Shown here: piece after piece, positions 52,301-60,910 of the stretch
Layout of the letters: the number at the start of each line of letters is the position of its first letter
Numbering within the stretch: the stretch's first letter is position 1
NCBI RefSeq assembly: GCF_900119825.1
Contig: NZ_FPKR01000004.1
Coordinates: 124,001 to 188,000 of the forward strand
DNA length: 64,000 bases
DNA from: Chitinimonas taiwanensis DSM 18899
GTDB lineage: Bacteria; Pseudomonadota; Gammaproteobacteria; Burkholderiales; Chitinimonadaceae
Reading direction: 5' to 3'
Made by a program: the position numbers and the translations under genes
The notes under the pieces: model-generated
Databases searched by the model: none
The model's input: only the letters and a program-made list of their open reading frames with translations
Told to the model about the DNA's origin: nothing

Positions 52301-52405
52301 GGCAATCGGCAGCTTCTGGTAGGCAAAAGCGCCCAGCAGCACCACGCTGATCGACAGCAGCGTGGTCATGACGGGACGGCGGATACAGAGTTCGGAAATA
52401 TGCAT
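49328..52405 (-). CDS. RND efflux permease (HAE-1 / AcrB-MdtB type)
   Basis: 1025 residues. Helix 4 carries the proton-relay pair in 'VGLVVDDAIVVLENI', and the helix-10 Lys is in 'IGIVKKNAIMMIDFA'. 'ISELCIRRPVMTTLL' opens the first helix. Two large periplasmic loops and duplicated halves ('ASLTLIPLLCARFL' and 'TLFITPVLYLFF') complete the HAE-1 architecture. It pumps hydrophobic drugs or metabolites outward in exchange for protons. It forms an operon with the adaptor gene upstream. No outer-membrane channel gene is adjacent, so it probably uses a TolC-like channel encoded elsewhere. Confidence 0.95.
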   Translation of the reverse strand: MHISELCIRRPVMTTLLSISVVLLGAFAYQKLPIAALPSYDTPTINVSANLAGASPETMAASVATPLEKQFSTIAGLNLITSTSRQGSTSLTLEFDENRDIDKAAVDVQAALLQAQRSLPEDMTDLPSYRKVNPADAPIILISLTSPSMTLSELNDYAENLISPSLATINGVAQVNVFGQRKYAVRVSVDPDKLSARDLTSGEVATALRAANANTPVGVLDGQRQQLIIEANKQLRNADQFRELIVAVKNGRPVRLGDIARVEDSIQSITSSARINGELGVVMGVQRQPAANTVAVIDRIREVIPGLVAQMPESVKLEFRNDRSVSIREAIADVNFTLGLTVALVVLVIFLFLRRATATLIPTVTLPVSLISTFALMAWLGHSLNNISLLGITLAVGLVVDDAIVVLENIVRYIEEGMKPLEAAIKGSREVGFTIVSISLSLVAVFIPIFYMPGVIGKLFHEFAVVVSLAILVSGIASLTLIPLLCARFLKHEDEAKPASGIIRLFERGFDALLGAYQESLDLALKHRRVVLGVALATFGLTAWFFYTIPKGFFPEEDIGQITLRTEASLDTAYPTMLALQEQVAQRVRGNPHVAQVVSIVGGGFNSNNSGRMFITLKPKAQRPAIQAVIGELRKSTGNIPGLRVFMTPDQNLQIGSVQSNSKFQYVLQAVQSDTLYDWADKLEKALRDEKLLTDISSNAQRKGLQASLKVDREQAARLGVSMAAMRDALYAAFGDRQVATIYTSADDYAVMMRFDDPFRTDETALEKVKVRASSGLLVPLTSFATVERTVGPTSISHRGQLQAVTLSFNLAEGATLGDALKRVDEIKREIGMPPTILTALGGDAATFASSQTSQIALIIIALAVIYVLLGVLYESYIHPITILAGLPSAAVGALVTLRLFDMDLSLIAVIGILLLIGIVKKNAIMMIDFAIEARHRGETDPVKAIRDACLLRFRPIMMTTLAAMMGALPIALGHGAGAELRQPLGLAVVGGLIFSQLITLFITPVLYLFFDGLQDRFKGRPQAA

Positions 52406-52465
52406 GGACGCTAGGCCTGGAAAGAGCTGGGCGGAACGGACCGGCGCGCAGCCGGCCGCGCGGGC

Positions 52466-53617
52466 TTAGGACTTGGCAGCGGGTTCAGGCTTGCCCGCCG
52501 CCTTGCCTTCGCTCACCTTGGCGCCGGGGCGCAGGTTCTGGCCACCCTCGGCCACCACCTTGCGCCCGCCGGGCAGGCCATCAACGACTGCATACTGCTT
52601 GCCCGCGCGGCTGATCACGCGCTTGAGGGTCACCGGCTGCAGCTGCACGGTCTGGTCGGCCTGCACCAGGTAGACGAACTGACCTTGTGGACCGGTCTGC
52701 ACGGCGCCGGCCGGCAGGATCACCGCCTGCTTCTCTACACCGAGGTCCAGGGTCACGCGCGCAAACGCACCTGGCCACAACTGGCGCTGGGCGTTCGGGA
52801 ATTCGGCCTTTACGCGTATGGTGCCGCTCTCGGTATTCACCGCATTGTCGATAAAGCTCAGCTTGCCGCTGATGCGCTCGCCATTGTTCAGCAGCACCTC
52901 GGCGCGTGCCGCACCGGCGGCCTGCACGGCCAAAAGTCGGCTCAATTCACGTTCGGGCAGGGTAAAGGCCACACCGATGGGGTCGATCTGGGTCAGCGTG
53001 ACCAGCGGGCTGGCCATACCCGGCTGCACCAGTGCACCCGGGTGTACATCGATGGCGCCGGTGCGGCCGCTGAAGGGCGCATTCAGCGTCTGGTAGGCCA
53101 GCCCGACGCGGCCGGCTTCCAGCTCGGCCTGCTTGGCATGCACGCTGGCCCGCGCGCTATCGAGCGTGGTTTGCGCGGTATCCAGCGCGCTCTGCGAGAC
53201 AAAGCCCTGGCTCAGCAATTCACGCGAGCGCTTCAGATTGCGCTCGGCATCGGCCAGCTTGGCCTTTTCCTGGGCGAGCTCGGCCTGCAGCTGCGCGACC
53301 TTGGCTGCGTCGGCACGCCCATCCAGGGTAAACAGCGCCTGCCCCTTGCGGACTTCCTGGCCTTCCTGGATATGGACGCTGCGCACGGTGCTCGACACCT
53401 GCGGGCGCAGCTCCACCGTATTCAGCGCGCTGACCGTGCCCTGCGCCTCCACCTGCAGCGCCACCTCACCCACTTCGCTGAGTACCGTGCTGATCTGGGT
53501 AGGCCTATCACCCGGCCCACCATTCCCCCCGCCATTGGCAGCGGGCTTAAAGGCGGCGTAGGCAATCACGGCAACAATGCCGCTGGCAAGCAGCCAGAAA
53601 ACAGGACGACGGGACAT
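52466..53617 (-). CDS. RND efflux periplasmic adaptor (membrane fusion protein)
   Basis: About 383 residues. An N-terminal membrane anchor ('FWLLASGIVAVIAYAAF') is followed by the lipoyl-like 'VQAQGTVSALNTVELRPQVSSTVRSVHIQEGQEV' region, an alpha-helical hairpin (about 115-185), a beta-barrel and a membrane-proximal domain ending in a Lys/Ala-rich tail. It links the permease to an outer-membrane channel. ATG 53617 with GAGG seven bases upstream is preferred over a longer start. It is 60 bp upstream of, and co-transcribed with, the permease gene. Confidence 0.93.
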   Translation of the reverse strand: MSRRPVFWLLASGIVAVIAYAAFKPAANGGGNGGPGDRPTQISTVLSEVGEVALQVEAQGTVSALNTVELRPQVSSTVRSVHIQEGQEVRKGQALFTLDGRADAAKVAQLQAELAQEKAKLADAERNLKRSRELLSQGFVSQSALDTAQTTLDSARASVHAKQAELEAGRVGLAYQTLNAPFSGRTGAIDVHPGALVQPGMASPLVTLTQIDPIGVAFTLPERELSRLLAVQAAGAARAEVLLNNGERISGKLSFIDNAVNTESGTIRVKAEFPNAQRQLWPGAFARVTLDLGVEKQAVILPAGAVQTGPQGQFVYLVQADQTVQLQPVTLKRVISRAGKQYAVVDGLPGGRKVVAEGGQNLRPGAKVSEGKAAGKPEPAAKS

Positions 53618-54026
53618 GCGTAGCCTCGGAGGTGAGGGGATGACAGAGGGTAGACAACAAAGACGCCCAGTCTGGGACATTAGTTCCACTGAGCGCGCGC
53701 CGAGTTTAGCACCGGCTTATGAAGCCTAGCCTACAGCACAGTTATATATAGTTGCTTGCCTAGATGGCCAAGGCTTCGCTGCCAAGGAAGCAAGGAGGCA
53801 TCGATTTACGGTCGAGGGAGTTTTCAGATTCAAGATGCATCACCGCTGCTGGGTGACGGAGCCAAGGCTATAATTTCGATAGTCATTAGTGCGTGGGGGG
53901 GCGGATAATGCTCAACTTACTTCACTGCTGCTGGCATTTCTCTGTGCTTTTCCATTTTTTTGGCCGGTGTGTACAGATTAATTTTGGGTATTTTTCTTTT
54001 TGTGATTATTATTAAGGAATAATTGG
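53618..54026. other. Gene-free, AT-rich divergent spacer
   Basis: 409 bp separate the divergent adaptor gene and the WG-PDZ gene. A perfect TATAAT is at 53869-53874, but no good -35 box lies 16-18 bases upstream. GCCAAGG recurs at 53767, 53781 and 53861. The composition shifts from GC-rich to strongly AT-rich after about 53930 and stays so through the next gene. The shift marks the left edge of a possible island. Confidence 0.5.
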
Positions 54027-55475
54027 ATGAGGAACGTTCTTAAGGTTTCTAGGTTGTTCATTCTGCCATGTTTGTTACTTTGGACCGTCGCAGCAGAGTC
54101 TATGGCCGCGGTTTCTATTCTCCCCGACAAGCATGGGCAATGGGGTGCGGTGGATGCGCAGGGTCAAGTTATCTTGCCATTTTCCTATGAAGATATTGTG
54201 GAGTTGGAAGATGGATACCTTATGGCGGCTAAGTTGTCCGAGGATAGCCCTGGTTTGCTATATGGAGTATTTAATCTTCAGGGGAAGTTGGTTGTTCCTG
54301 TTGAGTTTCTATATATAGAATATATCCGGCGACATAAGCTATTTAGGGTTGCGCGCCGCACTGCTCCGCAGGGATTTAAGATTGGTTATTTAAATGGGCA
54401 GGGGGAGGTGGCGGTTCCTGTCGCTTTTGATGGTCTTGATTTTATATCGAATAATAAAGTGGAGCCTGTCAATATCGCGAAAATTGGGCGTAGATATGGC
54501 TATGTCAATATCTTGACTGGAAAGGTCTTGATTCCGATTGAGTATGAATATATTGATGTTGGCCCGGGTATGGTGAATGCAAAGGGGGAGGGGATTGTTG
54601 CTGTTCAGAAAGGCTTAAGGTTTGGCGTGCTGACGACAGACGGAAAAGTGCTTGTGCCAATTGAGTATGACTTGATGGGTGACGTAAGGTTGGATCGGGG
54701 GGCGCTTGCTGAAAAAGATGGTAAATTGGTTTATTTAAATTTCAGTAATGGTAAGTTCTTGGGCGTGACTGATGCGGCTGTTGAATTTAGCTCGGATTAT
54801 TATCCTCACTCAACCGCCACGGTAGAGCCTGCCCTATTTGATGGCTTTTATGCGGCGGGTGCTTATCCAAGCATGAATTCGGCTTGGCGTGCCTGGCAAG
54901 GGGGTGAGTTACGCTGGCCTGCAGTCCCATCGATTGAAATAAAAGGGGATTATGCATACGTGGCATTTAGTATTTTCAAAAAGGCTAAGCTGGAGAGCTT
55001 ACATCACGTCCTTCGTGTGAAGCGTACACCGCAAGGCTTTGATCTGCTTGGGCTTAATGAGAGTGCGAATAGTGTTCAGTCCAACAATTTTCTATCTTTT
55101 CGGGTAAAGCATGGTGTGGCGGTTTGTGAGAAGTGTTTCACCCAAAATGTGCCGGGGGTTTGGCGCTTGTTGCCTGCGGATCGATCTTTGGCTTTTGCTG
55201 GCATCGGTGCCAATATTAAAAAGTCAAATAACCCTGGGTCTGAGCTGGTATTGCTCAATGTTATTGCAGGTGGTGGGGCTGATCGGGCTGGACTTGAAGC
55301 GGGTGATGTAGTTACGCACATCAATGATCACTCAGTTGCAGATGAAGATATTCATGCCGTTACTAGTCTCTTACGGGGTAAGGCGGGAACCTCGGTTCGT
55401 TTAACGGTATTGCGCGATGGTGTCCCGCTTCCCTCTGTTGTGTCTGTTGAGCGTATGCTGGTTTCGTTTCCCTAA
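54027..55475 (+). CDS. Exported WG-repeat protein with C-terminal PDZ domain
   Basis: 482 residues. A signal peptide (about 1-27, 'LFILPCLLLWTVAAESMAA') is followed by five clear WG-type repeats, each with 'xxGxxNxxGxxxxPxxY': near residues 36, 78, 118, 155 and 194, with a degenerate sixth near 235. Residues 265-390 match nothing I recognise. A PDZ domain (about 395-478, 'VIAGGGADRAGLEAGDVVTHINDHSV') ends the protein. The gene is much richer in A+T than its neighbours and uses codons such as TTA, AAT and ATA freely, suggesting recent acquisition. No partner gene is adjacent. The combined WG-PDZ layout looks unusual; its function is unknown. Confidence 0.75.
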   Translation: MRNVLKVSRLFILPCLLLWTVAAESMAAVSILPDKHGQWGAVDAQGQVILPFSYEDIVELEDGYLMAAKLSEDSPGLLYGVFNLQGKLVVPVEFLYIEYIRRHKLFRVARRTAPQGFKIGYLNGQGEVAVPVAFDGLDFISNNKVEPVNIAKIGRRYGYVNILTGKVLIPIEYEYIDVGPGMVNAKGEGIVAVQKGLRFGVLTTDGKVLVPIEYDLMGDVRLDRGALAEKDGKLVYLNFSNGKFLGVTDAAVEFSSDYYPHSTATVEPALFDGFYAAGAYPSMNSAWRAWQGGELRWPAVPSIEIKGDYAYVAFSIFKKAKLESLHHVLRVKRTPQGFDLLGLNESANSVQSNNFLSFRVKHGVAVCEKCFTQNVPGVWRLLPADRSLAFAGIGANIKKSNNPGSELVLLNVIAGGGADRAGLEAGDVVTHINDHSVADEDIHAVTSLLRGKAGTSVRLTVLRDGVPLPSVVSVERMLVSFP

Positions 55476-55595
55476 TACATGAGTGCTTGAGGCTGTCGTA
55501 TATCAAGGCACTTTCCAAATATACGTGCAGGCCTTAACACCATGATAGTCCGATTCCCAATGGATGCGGACGCACCTTAACCTGATGAAGCATGT

Positions 55596-55623
55596 GAAAA
55601 CGCCGGCAAATGCCGGCGTTTTC
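55596..55623. terminator. Bidirectional terminator at the right edge of the island
   Basis: Arms 55596-55608 and 55611-55623 are perfect 13-bp complements, with AAAA on the left and TTTT on the right. It serves the minus-strand OmpA-like gene and possibly the WG-PDZ gene. Confidence 0.88.
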
Positions 55624-55648
55624 GGGGGCTGCCTAGTGCTGGGGGCGC

Positions 55649-56323
55649 TTACTTGGCCACCACCGGCTCCACATACAGCTCGACGCGGCGGTTCTGCACG
55701 CGGCCGGCTTCGGTGTCGTTGCTGGCGATCGGGCTGCTTTCGCCCAGGCCGCGCGCATCCAGGCGCTCGTCGATCACGCGGCGGGCACGGAACTGCTCGG
55801 CCACGGCTTCGGCGCGCTTTTGCGACAGGGTCTGGTTGTACTCGTCGCTGCCCTGGCTGTCGGTGTGGCCGACGATGGCGATGGTGGTCTTGCCGTACAC
55901 ATTCACCACCTTGGCGATCTTGTCCATGGTGGCATTGAAGCCGGGCTTCACATTCGACGAGTTGGTGTCGAAGGCGGTGGCCGAGGTCATGGTGATCTTG
56001 ATCGCATTATTGGCGGCCGCCTGCACCGAGATATTGCCGGCCTGCACTTCCGGCGCCAGCACCTTCTGCAGTTCCTGGCGCTGCTTATCCATATAGGCGC
56101 CCACGGCGGTGCCGGCCAGACCGCCGCCCACGGCGCCAATCAGCGCGCCCTTGCCGCGGTTCTTGTGGTTGATGGCGGCACCGAGCACTGCGCCACCCAG
56201 TGCGCCAATCACGGCGCCCTGGCCGGTCTTGGTCATGCCGCTGCCGTCGGCGGCGCAGCCGGCGACGAAGATCGTGGCGATGAGGGCCAGGCTGATGCCT
56301 TGCTTCATGTGCTTGGCTTGCAT
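55649..56323 (-). CDS. OmpA-family lipoprotein with glycine-zipper domain
   Basis: 224 residues. The lipobox is VAGC (Cys about 23). A glycine-zipper segment, 'GAVIGALGGAVLGAAI' and 'GALIGAVGGGLAGTAVGAYMD' (about 34-80), precedes the OmpA C-terminal peptidoglycan-binding domain with 'IAIVGHTDSQGSDEYNQTLSQKRAEAV' and the Arg of 'NRRVELYVEP'. It is a YiaD-like outer-membrane lipoprotein holding the envelope to peptidoglycan. AGGAG sits eight bases before ATG 56323. Confidence 0.92.
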   Translation of the reverse strand: MQAKHMKQGISLALIATIFVAGCAADGSGMTKTGQGAVIGALGGAVLGAAINHKNRGKGALIGAVGGGLAGTAVGAYMDKQRQELQKVLAPEVQAGNISVQAAANNAIKITMTSATAFDTNSSNVKPGFNATMDKIAKVVNVYGKTTIAIVGHTDSQGSDEYNQTLSQKRAEAVAEQFRARRVIDERLDARGLGESSPIASNDTEAGRVQNRRVELYVEPVVAK

Positions 56324-56510
56324 GGGATGTACTCCTGTGTATTTCAGAAACGGGGGGCGATTGTGCCGAGTGTGGGCTTTGACAGCCAGTGCTTATGAAC
56401 GGTCTTTATGTAATTAAATGTTCTAATAATTGTATTTGTAATTCTTTTTGGTGATTTTGTTCTGCGCCTAGACTGCGATCCATCAACTGATCACCGCCTT
56501 GGAGCCCACG

Positions 56511-57509
56511 ATGTCCCGCCAGAAACTTGCCGCCCTGATTACCGCCGCCTTCCTGCCGCTGTCGGCACTGGCGGCCGATGTGACCCTGCTCAATGTGTCC
56601 TACGACCCGACCCGCGAGCTCTACCAGGATTTCAACAAGGCCTTTGCGGCCGACTGGAAGAAGAAGACCGGCGACGATGTGAGCATCAAGCAGTCGCACG
56701 GCGGCTCTGGCAAGCAGGCACGCTCGGTCATCGATGGTCTGGAGGCCGATGTGGTCACGCTGGCGCTGGCCGGTGATATCGACGAGATCGCCGACAAGGC
56801 CAAGCTCCTGCCCACCGATTGGCAGAAGCGCCTCAAGCACAATAGCGCGCCCTATACCTCGACCATCGTGTTCCTGGTGCGCAAGGGCAACCCGAAGCAG
56901 ATTCGCGACTGGGCCGACCTGACCAGGCCTGGCGTGGAAGTGATCACCCCGAATCCGAAGACCAGCGGCGGTGCGCGCTGGAACTACCTGGCCGCCTGGG
57001 GCTGGGCGCTCAAGCAGCCGGGCGGTAGCGAACAGAAGGCCAAGGACTACGTGAGCAAGCTGTACAAGAACGTGAAGGTGCTCGACACCGGCGCGCGCGG
57101 TTCGACCGTCACCTTCGTCGAGCGCGGCATTGGCGATGTGCTGATCGCCTGGGAGAACGAGGCCTATCTGAGCGTGAAGGAGCTGGGCCCGGACAAGTTC
57201 GACATCGTCACGCCTTCGGTATCCATCCTGGCTGAGCCCACCGTGGCGGTGCTGGACAAGAATGTGGCCAAGAAGGGCACGGCCAAGGTCGCACAGGCTT
57301 ATCTTGAATACCTGTACTCGCCCGTGGGCCAGGAGATTGCTGCCCAGAACTACTACCGCCCTATCGATACGGCGGTGGCGGCCAAGTATGCGAGCAAGTT
57401 CGGCAAGGTGAACCTGTTCACCATCGACCAGGTCTTTGGCGGCTGGGCGAAGGTGCAGAAGGCGCACTTCGGCGACGGCGGCATCTTCGACCAGATTTAC
57501 AGCAAGTAA
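56511..57509 (+). CDS. sbp: Periplasmic sulfate/thiosulfate-binding protein
   Basis: 332 residues. A signal peptide ('[14 protein letters not shown]') is followed by '[24 protein letters not shown]', '[30 protein letters not shown]', '[13 protein letters not shown]' and '[20 protein letters not shown]', all hallmarks of Sbp/CysP. It delivers sulfate to the CysTWA importer, but no cysT, cysW or cysA genes lie nearby. The AT-rich region upstream (56395-56460) probably holds its promoter, perhaps CysB-controlled. GGAG precedes ATG 56511. Confidence 0.93.
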   Translation: MSRQKLAALITAAFLPLSALAADVTLLNVSYDPTRELYQDFNKAFAADWKKKTGDDVSIKQSHGGSGKQARSVIDGLEADVVTLALAGDIDEIADKAKLLPTDWQKRLKHNSAPYTSTIVFLVRKGNPKQIRDWADLTRPGVEVITPNPKTSGGARWNYLAAWGWALKQPGGSEQKAKDYVSKLYKNVKVLDTGARGSTVTFVERGIGDVLIAWENEAYLSVKELGPDKFDIVTPSVSILAEPTVAVLDKNVAKKGTAKVAQAYLEYLYSPVGQEIAAQNYYRPIDTAVAAKYASKFGKVNLFTIDQVFGGWAKVQKAHFGDGGIFDQIYSK

Positions 57510-57512
57510 GCT

Positions 57513-57563
57513 TTGCCAGGCAGGCTGCCGGGGCCGGGACGCCCTGCAGCCTGCTGTCGGCAA
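57513..57563 (+). other. Nested inverted repeats between sbp and the peroxiredoxin gene
   Basis: TTGCC (57513-57517) pairs with GGCAA (57559-57563), enclosing CAGGCTGC (57521-57528) paired with GCAGCCTG (57546-57553). No T-run follows, so this is more likely an mRNA-stabilising stem than a terminator. Confidence 0.4.
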
Positions 57564-57641
57564 AGTGGCGGGTCGGCAACTATCCTGTTGCAGGGCGCCG
57601 CCCTTGCGCCCCATCAAAAAAACCACTTTTAGGAGAACGGC

Positions 57642-58280
<639 letters not shown>

Positions 58281-58305
58281 GCGCCCAAGCTGGCGCGCAA
58301 GGGAA

Positions 58306-58373
58306 CTGAGCCGCAGCCATCGCACCACCACCCTGTTGGGGAGCAGTGTGCTGGTGCGATGGCTGTGCCTCAG
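58306..58373 (+). ncRNA. Long imperfect stem-loop in the peroxiredoxin 3' region
   Basis: CAGCCATCGCACCA (58314-58327) pairs perfectly with TGGTGCGATGGCTG (58352-58365). The stem extends outward through CTGAG (58306-58310) and CTCAG (58369-58373), with one C-C mismatch and one G-T pair. The loop (58328-58351) can form an inner CCC/GGG hairpin. With the terminator at 58401 this could be a 3'-UTR-derived small RNA or an mRNA stabiliser. No known RNA family was recognised. Confidence 0.4.
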
Positions 58374-58400
58374 CCCCGTACGGACTTCATGTAAGCCCTG

Positions 58401-58424
58401 GCCCGGTCCTACCGGGCACTTTTT
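58401..58424 (+). terminator. Intrinsic terminator close before the EAL-fragment gene
   Basis: GCCCGGT (58401-58407) and ACCGGGC (58411-58417) form a seven-bp stem over three bases, followed by AC and five T residues. It ends 12 bases before the ATG at 58437, so it either closes the peroxiredoxin transcript or attenuates the next gene. Confidence 0.85.
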
Positions 58425-58436
58425 CTGGATACTGCC

Positions 58437-58976
58437 ATGCGCCCTGATACCCAGCGGCAGCTTGCCCAGGGAATTGCCAGTCTGCCCGCACAATGGGTGG
58501 CTGGTTTCCCGCTCAGCCTTGACGAACACGGCGTGGTCGGGCGCTTCTTCAAATGCGAGCTGCGCAGCGTGTTCGTGCCCACCCCGGTCGGCGCATTGGC
58601 CATGCCGCGTGCCGAGCTGGCGATTACCGGTCCGGATGGCGAGCCGTTTCCGGCCGAGCGCCTGTTCCAGCTACCCAGCGGCGAGGACGGCCTGCTCAAG
58701 CTCGATCGCCTGTGCCGGCTGATCCATGCGCTCAATCATTTCATCGTGGCCGAACAGGCGCTGCCGCTGATCCTGCCCATCCACCCACGCCTGTTCGACT
58801 ATGTGCGCCATGGCCATGGGCGCACTTTCGCGCGTTTGCTGGCCCACTTCGACCTGAGCCCGGCGCGCATCGTGCTGGAAGTGCCGCAGGGCCTGCCGCA
58901 GAGCACGCTCGACGGCTATCTGGGCGAGGGTTACACGCTGCGCACCGCGCTGGACGTGGCTTTGAACGCGCAGTAA
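58437..58976 (+). CDS. Truncated EAL-domain-like protein
   Basis: 179 residues. The middle and end resemble the first half of EAL phosphodiesterases: 'RLFQLPSGEDGLLKLDRLCRLIHALNHF', then 'LPLILPIHPRLFDYVRHGHGRTFARLLAHFDLSPARIVLEVPQGLP', which parallels the 'LNLSP...RxVLEIxE' stretch. The EAL tripeptide itself is replaced and the DDFG, Lys and Gln motifs are missing, so it cannot hydrolyse c-di-GMP. A regulatory or remnant role is possible. The start follows a terminator by 12 bases with only a weak GGA upstream. Confidence 0.6.
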   Translation: MRPDTQRQLAQGIASLPAQWVAGFPLSLDEHGVVGRFFKCELRSVFVPTPVGALAMPRAELAITGPDGEPFPAERLFQLPSGEDGLLKLDRLCRLIHALNHFIVAEQALPLILPIHPRLFDYVRHGHGRTFARLLAHFDLSPARIVLEVPQGLPQSTLDGYLGEGYTLRTALDVALNAQ

Positions 58977-59006
58977 GTTCGCGGCTTCCATTCCCGGTTG
59001 CCGCCC

Positions 59007-59576
59007 ATGTCCAGTCTGCCCCCGCCCGAACTGCTCACCCCCCGCCTGCTGCTGCGCCTGGTGCAGGAAGCCGACCTGACCGACCTCTTGGCCGTGCACG
59101 CCGATGAGGAGGTCAATCGCTATCTGCCCTATGTAACCTGGCGCGGCATGGCCGATGCACAGGCCTGGTATGCGAAGGTGCTGCAGCGCCGGCGCGAGGG
59201 CAGTGCGATGCAGTTCGTGCTGCAGCAGCAGGCCGGTGGCCGGGTCATCGGCGGCTGCCTGCTGTTTCGCTTCGAGCCGGAAAGCGGCCTGGCCGAGCTT
59301 GGCTATGCCTTGGGTCGGCGCGACTGGGGCGAGGGCTATATGCAGGAGGCGCTAAGTGCGCTACTCGACTATGCATTCGGGGCCATGCAGCTACGCCGCA
59401 TCGAGGCCGAGGTGGATCCGCGCAATCGGGCTTCCGGCCAGCTGCTGCTCGGGCTCGGCTTTCAGTGCGAAGGCCTGCTGCGCCAGCGCCGCGTGATGAA
59501 GGGCGAGATCAAGGATGCGCAGATGTATGGCCTGCTGCGCGATGAATGGTTGGCGCGTCGGGCAGGCAGCCGCTGA
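59007..59576 (+). CDS. GNAT family N-acetyltransferase, RimJ/RimL type
   Basis: 189 residues. 'LLTPRLLLRLVQEADL' is the typical start, and 'LGYALGRRDWGEGYMQEAL' forms the acetyl-CoA loop. 'LRRIEAEVDPRNRASGQLLLGLGFQCEGLLRQ' is the RimJ/RimL ending. It is a paralogue in style, not close in sequence, to the acetyltransferase at 4966-5574. The substrate is unknown. ATG 59007 was chosen over TTG 58998. Confidence 0.9.
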   Translation: MSSLPPPELLTPRLLLRLVQEADLTDLLAVHADEEVNRYLPYVTWRGMADAQAWYAKVLQRRREGSAMQFVLQQQAGGRVIGGCLLFRFEPESGLAELGYALGRRDWGEGYMQEALSALLDYAFGAMQLRRIEAEVDPRNRASGQLLLGLGFQCEGLLRQRRVMKGEIKDAQMYGLLRDEWLARRAGSR

Positions 59577-59695
59577 GCGCTACCTGCACCATTTCAGTCA
59601 TTTGTCATGTTTAAGTGATTGATTCCGCTATCAATTAGCGATCGATAATGTTGGCAGCGCGGTCTATGCTGGCCTCGATACACCGAGAGGTTTCG

Positions 59696-60820
59696 ATGCC
59701 TGCCCCCGCCGCGCCTATCCCATCGCCGGACAGCGATTTGCTGGCCATCAGCCGACGCCGCATGATGGACCGCATCTGGTTCGGCCTTAGCTGCCTGGCT
59801 GTACTGGCCCTGCCGGCCTCGCTGGCGCGCGCCTGGCTGACCGGCTGGCTGCCCGTGTATGGCCTGCATCTGGTGCTTGGTGGCCTGGTGCTGCTGATCT
59901 ACCTGTGTCGTGCCCGACTGTCCTATCGAAGCAAGCTGTGTCTATTGATCGGCCTGTTCTGGAGCATTGGCCTTGCCGGTGTGCTCAGCTTCGGCCTGCT
60001 CGGCGCCGGCATCTGGGTGCTGGTGATGAGCAGCTTTCTGATGAGCGTGCTGCATTCGCCCGCGGCCGGCACCTACACGGCGCTGGCTACCGCCCTCGTC
60101 ATCGTGCTGGCTGGCATCGCCTATACCCATGGTTATCTGCAGGCTGATGTCGATGCGAATGCCTATATCCGTTCGCCGATCGCCTGGTGGGTGCTGCTGG
60201 TCATCACCTCCATCGTGCCCTTCATCGTGTTTCAGGCTGTATCGGCCTATCAGCAGACCATACTGGCCTTGCTGCAGCAGACCCAGGCGCAGCGTGATCA
60301 GATCGAGCAACTGGCCACCCATGATGCGCTGACCGGCCTACCCACGGTCAGGCTGGCCCACGACCGCCTGCAGATGGCCCTGCATGCGAGCCGGCGCAGC
60401 GGCCACGGTCTGGCGCTGCTGTTTGTCGATTTGGATGGCTTCAAGGCGGTCAATGATAGGCATGGCCATGCGGCCGGTGATGCGGTGCTATGCGGGGTGG
60501 CCACGCGCCTGAGCCAGCTGATACGGGCCAGCGATACCGCTGCGCGCATCGGCGGCGATGAGTTCCTGCTGATCCTGGCCGAACTGCCAGCGCCGGTGGC
60601 GGCCATGCAGGTCGCGCAGCGGGTGGTGGAGATGTTGGCGCAGCCGATAGACTTTCACGGTCAGGTGCTGCAGGTGGGGGCCAGCGTGGGCATTGCGCTT
60701 TACCCCGAGCATGGCGAGGATGCGGAGACCTTGCGCGCGGCGGCCGATGCCGCCATGTATGCGGTCAAGCGCAGCGGCAAGCATGGGGTGGCGCTGTTCT
60801 CACCCACCGCGCCAAGCTAG
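59696..60820 (+). CDS. Membrane diguanylate cyclase (GGDEF)
   Basis: 374 residues. About five transmembrane helices (30-48, 55-72, 82-102, 104-150 region and 163-183) form a MASE-like sensor. The GGDEF domain (about 205-370) has DxLTGLP near 210, 'LLFVDLDGFKAVND', and the active site GGDEF at 286-290. An RxxD inhibitory site (R277-D280) sits five residues upstream, so it should be an active, product-inhibited c-di-GMP synthase. GAGAGG precedes ATG 59696; a start at 59648 would add 16 residues. The 119-bp spacer before it is AT-rich. Confidence 0.93.
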   Translation: MPAPAAPIPSPDSDLLAISRRRMMDRIWFGLSCLAVLALPASLARAWLTGWLPVYGLHLVLGGLVLLIYLCRARLSYRSKLCLLIGLFWSIGLAGVLSFGLLGAGIWVLVMSSFLMSVLHSPAAGTYTALATALVIVLAGIAYTHGYLQADVDANAYIRSPIAWWVLLVITSIVPFIVFQAVSAYQQTILALLQQTQAQRDQIEQLATHDALTGLPTVRLAHDRLQMALHASRRSGHGLALLFVDLDGFKAVNDRHGHAAGDAVLCGVATRLSQLIRASDTAARIGGDEFLLILAELPAPVAAMQVAQRVVEMLAQPIDFHGQVLQVGASVGIALYPEHGEDAETLRAAADAAMYAVKRSGKHGVALFSPTAPS

Positions 60821-60910
60821 CGGGTCGAATTACTGCGCAAGGAGCGGCGTGCGCAGGCGACGGGCCTGGTCTAGATTCGCGCCATCACCACCGCTACAGG
60901 AAGCGAAGCC

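Noticed and set aside
50627-52414. 595-codon frame antisense to the RND permease
   Set aside because: His/Gln/Arg-rich low-complexity translation with no domain; the sense strand is a complete HAE-1 permease.
58281-58436. c-di-GMP, TPP or 6S-type RNA in the peroxiredoxin 3' region
   Set aside because: None of the conserved sequence signatures that I know for these RNAs are present; only the stem-loop and terminator are reported.
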